From Helicobacteraceae bacterium (GTDB lineage Bacteria; Campylobacterota; Campylobacteria; Campylobacterales; Sulfurimonadaceae): a DNA stretch of 16,398 bases. Within the stretch, counting starts at the first letter, position 1; every line of letters begins with the position of its first letter. Shown piece by piece: positions 1 through 6,817 of the stretch. Both the position numbers and the translations under genes were made by a program. The notes beneath the pieces were generated by a model. That model saw nothing but the letters and a program-made list of their open reading frames with translations. It did not search any database and was not told the origin of the DNA. The stretch lies in assembly GCA_027068615.1 (NCBI GenBank), contig JAMOQV010000241.1:1-16398 (forward strand), in the 5' to 3' direction.

Positions 1-24
1 TTGAAATCTTTTATACTCTCTTGT

Positions 25-978
25 TTAATTATCTGATTTTACCATTAATTTATTTTTTCTAGTTTCAAAATTTTGAGATATTAGAATCTTTTTTTCTTTA
101 GAAACTTTTATTGTTACAAGAGCTTTAGTATTGGGCTGTAATACCATATCCTTATTGTCAAGTTCTATCTCTACCACCATCCTACCAAATTTAGGATCAA
201 TAATAGGGACAATTCTAGTTACTTTAGATTTTACTATCTTTCTAGGTGTAGTTAAAAATTTTATCTCAACTTCTTGTTCTTTTTGAACATATTGTAAAAG
301 TCCAGAAGCTAATCCAGCTTTTACTATAACTTTATTTATATTTATAATTTTCCCCAACTTATCATTGATATTTACCATTTGTCCTTTGATAACATTAAGT
401 TCTGTTACAAAACCATCTATTGGTGATTTTATGGTATATTTTTTATAAATATTATTCTCATTTTTCAAGTCATATTCTAAAAGCTCTATATCAGAAGCCA
501 ATAAACTTATTCTTGAATCTAGCTCATTTTGTTGTCGCATACTTTGTATATAATTATTTTGTGCATTTTCAACTTCTAATTTTGAAGCTGCACCTATAGT
601 CTTTAAATAAAAGATATTTTTTAATCTTTCTTTATTGTTATGTAAGATTGTGTTATCCATGGAACTTTTTATATTATTAAGATATCGTTTTTTTTGTTTT
701 AGTTTAAATTTTATCTTTTGTATTTTCAATTGAACATCAACTAAACTATAGTTTATAATCTTTTGAGATTTTTTTATATTCATACCATTTTGTATATTTA
801 CACCACTTATCTCACCAGATATAGGTGCTAAAATATTCATCTCTATTTTAGGGGTAACTACCCCTTCTAAAACTATTTCTAAGTTATCTTTTCCCTCTTT
901 TAACTGTTTATCTTCTAATGGTCTACTACAAGATGATAAGAATAAAACTAGAATTATATATATTAAAATTATTCTCAA
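25..978 (-). CDS. Lipoprotein periplasmic adaptor (HlyD/RND membrane-fusion family)
   Basis: Probable periplasmic adaptor of a tripartite efflux or secretion system, linking an inner-membrane pump to a TolC-type outer-membrane channel. From the chosen TTG start it has 317 residues: a short hydrophobic signal peptide ending in a lipobox (LSSC, acylated Cys17), the first half of a biotinyl-lipoyl-like domain (about 50-80, APISGEISG), a charged coiled-coil hairpin (about 85-180), the second lipoyl half (about 183-213, SPIDGF) and a beta-barrel region to about 295. The frame is open to a GTG at 1008, but the TTG at 976-978 has AGGA six bases upstream and yields a classical lipoprotein signal, so I prefer it. 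It diverges from the TolC-family gene starting at 1079, the natural partner. No pump gene is visible; one may lie beyond the left edge. Family call is strong; substrate is unknown. Confidence 0.85.
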   Translation of the reverse strand: MRIILIYIILVLFLSSCSRPLEDKQLKEGKDNLEIVLEGVVTPKIEMNILAPISGEISGVNIQNGMNIKKSQKIINYSLVDVQLKIQKIKFKLKQKKRYLNNIKSSMDNTILHNNKERLKNIFYLKTIGAASKLEVENAQNNYIQSMRQQNELDSRISLLASDIELLEYDLKNENNIYKKYTIKSPIDGFVTELNVIKGQMVNINDKLGKIININKVIVKAGLASGLLQYVQKEQEVEIKFLTTPRKIVKSKVTRIVPIIDPKFGRMVVEIELDNKDMVLQPNTKALVTIKVSKEKKILISQNFETRKNKLMVKSDN

Positions 979-984
979 AACATT

Positions 985-988
985 TCCT
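985..988 (-). promoter_or_regulatory. Ribosome binding site deciding the TTG start of the adaptor gene
   Basis: AGGA on the minus strand, six bases before TTG at 978-976. The upstream GTG at 1008-1006 has no comparable purine run. An in-frame TAA lies just above that GTG, so only these two starts compete. Confidence 0.55.
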
Positions 989-1030
989 ATTAATTGCTTG
1001 GTTGGCACTTCTAGTTAAGTAAATTTTAGA

Positions 1031-1036
1031 TAAAAT
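1031..1036 (+). promoter_or_regulatory. Candidate -10 element for the TolC-pel gene train
   Basis: TAAAAT preceded by TAGA on the plus strand, 43 bases before the ATG at 1079. It lies a few bases from the oppositely oriented TAAAAT at 1046-1051, so the two start sites would lie back to back and could be co-regulated. A -35 box is not evident. Confidence 0.4.
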
Positions 1037-1045
1037 ATCACTTAC

Positions 1046-1051
1046 ATTTTA
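1046..1051 (-). promoter_or_regulatory. Candidate -10 element for the adaptor gene
   Basis: TAAAAT on the minus strand, about 70 bases before the TTG start, in the 70-100-base spacer between two divergent genes. No convincing -35 is seen, which is usual for sigma-70 promoters in Campylobacterota. Inferred from position and match only. Confidence 0.4.
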
Positions 1052-1078
1052 CCATAAAAAAGTTTAGGGTTTAGGATT

Positions 1079-2767
1079 ATGAGATATTTATTTATATTTT
1101 GTTTGTTAATTTCATTATCAATAGCTTCTAATCCAAAAATAGATATAAATAAAGCAGCTATCACTATCATAAGTACAAGATATGCAGAAAAAGCAATATC
1201 TATAGCAAAAGAATTCCCAACTGTTGATATATTTATAAATAAAATAAATAAAAATAAAAATTTGTACTCTATTTATGGTGTAAATATAAAAAAAGAAGAT
1301 ATAAAAAAGTATATAAAAAAATTTAGAGCTAAAAATTATAAAGATGCATTTGAAACTTCTAAAAGACATATTATATATTTATCAAAAAGAAAAAAGACGA
1401 ATTTAAAAAAAAGCTATACAAAAGAAAAAATAGATATAAAACCTCCAAATATTAAGAAAATAACTAAAGAAAAAAAGTTACAAATACCATTTATAGAATC
1501 CAATTATTATAAAGAATTAGTACAAAAAAAACCATATAAAAAAATAAAATTTGATTTTAAAAGCTATCTGCATAGATTAATCTCTAAAAACAATTATTAT
1601 GACAACAGTTATATAGATAAACAATTAACAAAAATAAAAAATCTTATAGCTCAAGATAGGTATAATTTTGATTTATCTGCATTAACAACTCTATCTTACA
1701 ATAGAGAGATTTTAGAAACAGGTGGATTTCAAACCAAATCTAGTATAGATACTGGATTTGTTCTTAGTAAAAAAATTTATGATGGTCAAAAAAACTATAT
1801 CTATACAAAAAAACCATATTTAGAAAATAGACTATCGGAATTAAAATATTTAAAGGCAAAAGAGCAGGTCATACTTTTAGGGTTAGATATATATACAAAT
1901 TTGCTTATAGTTCAAGAACAGTTAAAAATACAAAAAAAGATAAAAAAGTATAAAGAATTTTTACTAAAAAGTTTAAATAAACGGGAGATAGTTCTAAAAA
2001 CCATAAATTTAGATAAACTAATCATTAAAAATGAAATTTTAAATATTGATAAAAATATACTTAATTTAACACAACTATATAAAAGCTATAACCATATATT
2101 TAGGCAAAGTATAGATTTTAGTGGGACAGGAAAACTTGTTTTAGGATGGTTTGATACTTCAAGATTAACTTCTAATCTTGCAAATCTAAAAAGAATGACT
2201 CTGCTTAGAAATAATGATGTACTAATCGCAGAAAATAAGTTAAAACTTTTAGAGGCAAATGTAGTACTAGAAGATGCAAGAAAAGACTGGGAAGTGGATT
2301 TTGCTTCTACAATAGGTTACAATAACTCAAAAACTACAACCCCAGATAACAACTATAGAACTAGTGGCATAGCATGGCAAAGTAGCTTAACATTTAAATA
2401 TCCCATATACCAAAGAGATGATATATTTTTGAATTTACAAAAAATGAAACTTGAAACTCTGCAAAAAAAGAATCTTTTAAATCAGGCACAAAAAAATGTT
2501 TTAAACTTAGTAGAAAACAAATATAATCTTTATAGACAATATAATGATTTAAATGATATTTTAAATAAACAATCAAAAATTTTAGAAAAAACAAATCAAA
2601 GTTTTAAAAATAGATATATTTCAGGAGTGGGAAGTTATAAAGATTATTCACTAGAATTATCAAAACGACTTGAAAATGAAAATGAGAGATTGATAAATAG
2701 TATAAATATAAGAAAAATCTTTATAGAAACAGCTCTTATAAGTGGGGATGAAATTTTTGGAGAATAG
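1079..2767 (+). CDS. TolC-family outer-membrane protein with N-terminal SPOR-like domain
   Basis: Probable outer-membrane efflux channel. A signal peptide (about residues 1-17, ending SIAS) leads into a segment (about 26-98) that reads as a beta-alpha-beta-beta-alpha-beta SPOR-like fold: strand AAITIIST, helix RYAEKAISIAKEF, strands VDIFINKI and LYSIYGVNI, then a long helix and a last strand. A lysine-rich linker (about 99-165) follows. The remaining 390 or so residues show the long amphipathic helices, coiled-coil periodicity and aromatic strand segments of TolC/OprM proteins, including a terminal NRYISGVGSYKDY that matches the family's usual 'ry..G..s..d' stretch. At 562 residues it exceeds the usual 420-490 because of the extension. 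ATG 1079 follows AGGG/AGGA-rich bases. It overlaps pelF by 20 bp, so it is probably co-transcribed, which suggests a role as the polymer exit route in place of PelB/PelC. The SPOR call is from secondary-structure pattern only. Confidence 0.85.
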   Translation: MRYLFIFCLLISLSIASNPKIDINKAAITIISTRYAEKAISIAKEFPTVDIFINKINKNKNLYSIYGVNIKKEDIKKYIKKFRAKNYKDAFETSKRHIIYLSKRKKTNLKKSYTKEKIDIKPPNIKKITKEKKLQIPFIESNYYKELVQKKPYKKIKFDFKSYLHRLISKNNYYDNSYIDKQLTKIKNLIAQDRYNFDLSALTTLSYNREILETGGFQTKSSIDTGFVLSKKIYDGQKNYIYTKKPYLENRLSELKYLKAKEQVILLGLDIYTNLLIVQEQLKIQKKIKKYKEFLLKSLNKREIVLKTINLDKLIIKNEILNIDKNILNLTQLYKSYNHIFRQSIDFSGTGKLVLGWFDTSRLTSNLANLKRMTLLRNNDVLIAENKLKLLEANVVLEDARKDWEVDFASTIGYNNSKTTTPDNNYRTSGIAWQSSLTFKYPIYQRDDIFLNLQKMKLETLQKKNLLNQAQKNVLNLVENKYNLYRQYNDLNDILNKQSKILEKTNQSFKNRYISGVGSYKDYSLELSKRLENENERLINSINIRKIFIETALISGDEIFGE

Positions 2768-4271
2768 AATTCGTGTTGTTTTAACATCAGAGGGTACATA
2801 CCCTTATGTAACGGGAGGAGTAAGCACTTGGACACATGTTCTAATAGGTGAACTTCCTGAGATAGATTTTACTTTGTTACCTATAAAAATGAATCCATTT
2901 TTAAAGATAAAATTTCCATTACCTAAAAATGTAGTAGATATGATAACTGTACCACTTTGGGGTATTTTAGATCCATCAGAATTTACAAAAGAGACAGCTT
3001 TTTCTGTTGTTTATAAAGAAAAAATTAGATCAAGAGATGAAATATCTCAAAAAAAATTTATCCCTATTTTAAACATAATTATAGACTATATCTATGGTAT
3101 AAAAGATGACTTTGAATATCTTGGTGATGTTTTAGTTAATTTTCACGATTATTTTAACAACTATGACTATCATGAGATTTTTACTTCACAAGAGATTTGG
3201 GAAGCTTACAAAACTAAAATGGGTTTAATATATAAAGATTGTGAAGATAATATACCGACTGTTTTGGATTTAGTAGAAGGGTTACGATTTTTATATAGAT
3301 TTTTTATAACCCTTCTTGCCCCTATAAAAGAAGCAGAGATATATCACTCTTCAGCTGCTGCATTTTGTGGTCTTCCTTGTATATTAGCTAAAAAAAAGTT
3401 TGGTTCAAAATTTTTACTAACTGAACACGGTATATACATAAGGGAGCAGTATCTATTTAGCTCAAGGGAGTTAGTTCCATATAGAACTAAAGAGTTTTTA
3501 ATGGGACTTATAACTTTAGTATCAAAACTAAACTATGTATATGCAGATATTATATCACCTGTTTGTGATTATAATAAGAGGTGGGAAGTACAATGGGGAG
3601 CAAAAGATGAGCAACTAAGAACCATTTACAATGGTATAGATACTGATGTTTTTAAACCCATGAAAAGACAAACAAAAGATGATAGACCAACGGTTGTGAT
3701 GCTAGCTAGGATAGACCAGTTAAAAGATATAGAAACATATATACATACTTGTAAATTAGTATCAAAAGAGATTCCAGATGTTATGTTTAAACTATTTGGT
3801 AATACCGTAGATGCAACTTACTATAAAAAATGTGAAAATTTAGTAAAAAAGTTGGAAATTGAAAATAACTTTTCATTTGAAGGGGTTACAAACAACCCTG
3901 CATGGGCATTTAATCAAGGTGATGTGGTGATGCTAACTAGTATATCTGAGGCTTTTCCATTTGTTGTTATTGAAGCAATGTCATGTGAGAAAATTGTTGT
4001 ATCTTCAGATGTTGGTGGAACTACTGAGGTTTTAGAAGGCTATGGTTTTGTTGCAAAACCTAAAGCATATAGAGAGTTTGCAGATTACACCATAGATATA
4101 TTAAATAACTTAGAATCTTATAGAGAGATGGAGATTCAAGCAAGACAAAGGGTGCTAAATGGTTTTACGATAATAGATATGATTGATAACTATCGTGATT
4201 GCTATGAAGAACTTTTTGAACAATACAATAAAGAAAACCCTAAAACTTATGACAGAACAAAAAAGATATAA
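2748..4271 (+). CDS. pelF: PelF-like GT4 glycosyltransferase
   Basis: Cytosolic glycosyltransferase that polymerises the Pel exopolysaccharide from nucleotide sugars, working with the inner-membrane Pel complex. Recognised by the PelF signature at the N-terminus (TSEGTYPYVTGGVSTWTH, start of the DUF3492 region), the central HSSAAAFCGLPC and LTEHGIYIREQY blocks (about residues 200-235), the GT4 core beginning TIYNGID (about 293), and the retaining-transferase EX7E motif (SEAFPFVVIE; Glu401 and Glu409). Length (507) agrees with PelF. The frame also has a GTG at 2742; I chose the ATG at 2748, though no strong Shine-Dalgarno precedes either. Its start overlaps the TolC gene and its 3' end overlaps pelG, indicating translational coupling. 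No odd substitutions seen in the motifs, so it should be active. Confidence 0.93.
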   Translation: MKFLENRIRVVLTSEGTYPYVTGGVSTWTHVLIGELPEIDFTLLPIKMNPFLKIKFPLPKNVVDMITVPLWGILDPSEFTKETAFSVVYKEKIRSRDEISQKKFIPILNIIIDYIYGIKDDFEYLGDVLVNFHDYFNNYDYHEIFTSQEIWEAYKTKMGLIYKDCEDNIPTVLDLVEGLRFLYRFFITLLAPIKEAEIYHSSAAAFCGLPCILAKKKFGSKFLLTEHGIYIREQYLFSSRELVPYRTKEFLMGLITLVSKLNYVYADIISPVCDYNKRWEVQWGAKDEQLRTIYNGIDTDVFKPMKRQTKDDRPTVVMLARIDQLKDIETYIHTCKLVSKEIPDVMFKLFGNTVDATYYKKCENLVKKLEIENNFSFEGVTNNPAWAFNQGDVVMLTSISEAFPFVVIEAMSCEKIVVSSDVGGTTEVLEGYGFVAKPKAYREFADYTIDILNNLESYREMEIQARQRVLNGFTIIDMIDNYRDCYEELFEQYNKENPKTYDRTKKI

Positions 4272-5820
4272 AGAACTTTATAAAAACATCATCTTTGAAA
4301 AAGGGAAACCTTTTAATCATTGGGAGATAACAGCACTACTTGAAACTTATGGACTAAGAGATATAGATGCTAAAAATGAATACAACAGTGAGAACTTATT
4401 TGAACTAGCAAAAAAATTAGAAGTTTTTATAGAACATTTTGATTATGATGAAAAACCTATATCAGTAGAAGAGATTATACCTATAGTTCCAAGAATAACT
4501 AAAAACTATATAAAAGGTCTTGCTTTTGCACTACCTATGTTAATACAAATAACAGCAACTATATTTATAGGTTATTCTCTATGGTCTAGCACGGAGATAA
4601 GTGTAGCAGATGCAACAGGAATTGCTATAGGTTCTTTTACAGCACTTATGGTTACTGGTGGTATAGCACAGATTATAGGTAGGCAAGGGATATATTATAT
4701 AAAGGTAGAACAACATATGCTTGCTGCAAAAATCATTAAAAAACTATATATCTTTGGTTTTAAAATTATCTTTTTTGTAGCTATATTACTTAGTGTTACA
4801 CATCTTTTATTTGGATTTTTCCCCTTAGATATGTATTTACTAGCTATCTCTTTTTATATAATGTTATCTGTACTTTATCTAAGCTTTTCTATCTATTATG
4901 CATTAGAAGACTTCATTGATATTGTATCTTTTACTTTAGGTGGTGTTATTTTAGTTTTTGTACTATATAGGCTTCTTGAATTTGAGTTAGTGATATCTCA
5001 GATTATTGGTTTAGGTATATTAAATATAATTATATATATATATTCAAATATAAAACTAAATAAACTTGAACAGTTTAATCCTGAAGCAGAAGATGCAATT
5101 CTTCCAAAAACAGTGGTATTGTTTCATACTCTTTTACCTTTTTTCTTATATGGATTTTTTTATTTTAGCTTTTTAGTTGCAGATAGATATATAGCATGGA
5201 GTGCAGATTATGAAAATAATCCATATATAATATGGTTTAACATCAATTATGAACTTGGACTGGATTGGGCTTTGATATCACTTGTATTTATGGTTGGAGT
5301 TACAGAAGTCAGTATCTCAGAAGTTCTTATTAGAATCAATAGAGCAACTAAAGATTACAAATATAATGAAGTGGATAGTTACAATAAAATGATTATAAAC
5401 TATATAAATAAATTTAACATAGTTTTTTTAATCGTTGCAGTAATTGTAGTATTTTTATCCTTTTTTATTATATATTATCTATCTATTATTTTTAATAATG
5501 AAAGCTTAAGCAATATGCTTATCGAGCCTATTCCTACACTGTTTGGAGTTGCTTCACTAGCATACCTATTTTTAGTAAAAGCTTTAATGAATGTTCTATT
5601 GATTTTTTCATTTTCAAGAGAAAGATATGCTACAACTGCTATATTCTATGGTGTGATAGTAAATGTATTGACTGGATTAATATTAAGTAGGCTTTTAGGT
5701 TATGAATATACAGTAATAGGGCTTTTAGCTGGAGCTGTTGTATTTTGGTACTTTTCAAATAAAGGTTTAAAAAAAATTATAAATAATCTTGACTATTACT
5801 ATTACTCTGCTTATTTTTAA
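4249..5820 (+). CDS. pelG: PelG-like 12-TM polysaccharide transporter
   Basis: Inner-membrane protein of the Pel synthase/export complex, related to the MOP/polysaccharide-transporter superfamily; in Pseudomonas PelG acts with PelD, PelE and PelF. From ATG 4249 it has 523 residues: a soluble charged N-terminal segment of about 85 residues, then about 12 hydrophobic segments from residue 88 onward. A conserved-looking loop (VADRYIAWSADYENNP) follows TM7, as in PelG proteins. Pseudomonas PelG (about 456 residues) starts close to its first membrane segment, so the N-terminal part is extra. The frame is open to ATG 4183, giving 22 more residues deep inside pelF; I prefer 4249 because of the modest 23-bp overlap and a hydrophilic N-terminus (MTEQKRYK). 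Neither start has a good Shine-Dalgarno, fitting coupled translation from pelF. Confidence 0.9.
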   Translation: MTEQKRYKELYKNIIFEKGKPFNHWEITALLETYGLRDIDAKNEYNSENLFELAKKLEVFIEHFDYDEKPISVEEIIPIVPRITKNYIKGLAFALPMLIQITATIFIGYSLWSSTEISVADATGIAIGSFTALMVTGGIAQIIGRQGIYYIKVEQHMLAAKIIKKLYIFGFKIIFFVAILLSVTHLLFGFFPLDMYLLAISFYIMLSVLYLSFSIYYALEDFIDIVSFTLGGVILVFVLYRLLEFELVISQIIGLGILNIIIYIYSNIKLNKLEQFNPEAEDAILPKTVVLFHTLLPFFLYGFFYFSFLVADRYIAWSADYENNPYIIWFNINYELGLDWALISLVFMVGVTEVSISEVLIRINRATKDYKYNEVDSYNKMIINYINKFNIVFLIVAVIVVFLSFFIIYYLSIIFNNESLSNMLIEPIPTLFGVASLAYLFLVKALMNVLLIFSFSRERYATTAIFYGVIVNVLTGLILSRLLGYEYTVIGLLAGAVVFWYFSNKGLKKIINNLDYYYYSAYF

Positions 5821-5858
5821 AATGGAACTATTTTTGCTTTTAAGTAAGAGGGCATAAA

Positions 5859-5864
5859 TAATAT
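5859..5864 (+). promoter_or_regulatory. Possible internal -10 element ahead of the lipoprotein gene
   Basis: TAATAT in the 61-bp gap after pelG, the widest gap inside the gene train, preceded by a T-rich run (CTATTTTTGCTTTT) of the kind seen upstream of Campylobacterota promoters. It is 18 bases from the ATG, which leaves almost no leader, so this is weak. Confidence 0.2.
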
Positions 5865-5881
5865 TCTATTAAAAGGTATTT

Positions 5882-6808
5882 ATGAAAAGTAAGTATTGCT
5901 ATTTTTTATTTATATTTACAATTCTATTTACTGGTTGTTATACATCAGATAAAACTATAAGTATTTTAGATGATAGACTGCTCTCACCTAATTATGCACC
6001 AATAATTTATAATAGTTATCCAAGTGAATACTTAAAAGATGAAACTATAGGTAGAGAACTTTTGGGTAGTTTTCCTTTTATCTCTTTATCATATAATATT
6101 GATTTTAAAGGAAAGTTTAATGATAACTTTTACGATAAAATACCTTATAGATATAAATCAGCCTTTCTCCCTGATGTAAACTTCTTTAAACTACTTAGTA
6201 ACCCTTTTTTATATGATTTTATATATATTCAACCAATTTGGGTAGAAAATTTTAAACGAGTGTCTAATGATCTTTTTGAAAATATATGCTACTCCTACAA
6301 TATGTCTTCAAAAGAAAGAGAGATTTTAAAATGGTGGATTAAACAAGGTGGTGTATTATGGATGGAATCTGGTATATTTGCTACTGGGTATGAAAACTAC
6401 ACTACTGATATAAAAAGAAGTGATAGAAAAATATTAAAAAAACTTTATAAGAAATCAAAAAACTTAAGCTTTTTAGGTGAAAGTATAAAAACATTACATT
6501 TTAGAGCAAAAAAAATAGATTTAGTTAAAATTGATATGCATAACATAGTATTTAAAAATTTAATTAATCAAAAAGGTTTTGAACATTTAGATACATTATC
6601 TTTAAAAATAGATAAATTTGCACAAAATTATTTTGTATTTAATAGTGGTGTACTTGTTAAAGATAAAAAAGGGGATATTTTAGCTTCTCAAATTAAGTAT
6701 GGAAAAGGTAAAGTTATCTCTTTACTGCCTTTAGATTTTACTACTAGATATTATGATGGTGAGTTATTTAGATGGAATTTACTGTACTATGGACTAGATA
6801 AGAAATAA
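5882..6808 (+). CDS. Lipoprotein, possible GATase-like fold, unknown function
   Basis: Predicted envelope lipoprotein of 308 residues. The signal peptide ends in lipobox LFTGC (acylated Cys19). The rest is soluble. A block around 145-165 (EREILKWWIKQGGVLWMESG) and one around 273-294 (YGKGKVISLLPLDFTTRYYDGE) resemble the 'helix-GG.l.l' and 'GkGrVi.lpfdf' elements of glutamine-amidotransferase-like folds such as DUF4159/DUF4350/ThuA-type proteins. I see no clear Cys-His-Glu triad, so it is more likely a binding or scaffold domain than an amidotransferase. Strong AAAAGG lies five bases before the ATG. It sits between pelG and the GT-C-like gene, 9 bp ahead of the latter, so an envelope-side accessory role in polymer assembly is likely. 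Fold assignment is tentative. Confidence 0.6.
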   Translation: MKSKYCYFLFIFTILFTGCYTSDKTISILDDRLLSPNYAPIIYNSYPSEYLKDETIGRELLGSFPFISLSYNIDFKGKFNDNFYDKIPYRYKSAFLPDVNFFKLLSNPFLYDFIYIQPIWVENFKRVSNDLFENICYSYNMSSKEREILKWWIKQGGVLWMESGIFATGYENYTTDIKRSDRKILKKLYKKSKNLSFLGESIKTLHFRAKKIDLVKIDMHNIVFKNLINQKGFEHLDTLSLKIDKFAQNYFVFNSGVLVKDKKGDILASQIKYGKGKVISLLPLDFTTRYYDGELFRWNLLYYGLDKK

Positions 6809-6817
6809 TTATTACAA

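Noticed and set aside
1..24. A frame on the minus strand after the adaptor stop that stays open to the window edge (reads IKQESIKDF), perhaps the next transporter gene
   Set aside because: Only eight codons are visible, with no ATG, GTG or TTG and no clear ribosome binding site; too short to call.
1118..1369. Minus-strand reading frame inside the TolC gene, and similar ones elsewhere (for example 2394-2594, 7324-7542, 11533-11751, 13769-14023)
   Set aside because: They lie opposite well-supported genes, give Phe/Ile/Tyr-rich products typical of antisense to AT-rich coding DNA, and lack family motifs.
5821..5881. Gap after pelG as a riboswitch or terminator, for instance a c-di-GMP aptamer
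   Set aside because: At 61 bases it is too short for a GEMM aptamer, and no stable GC-containing hairpin or conserved core is visible.
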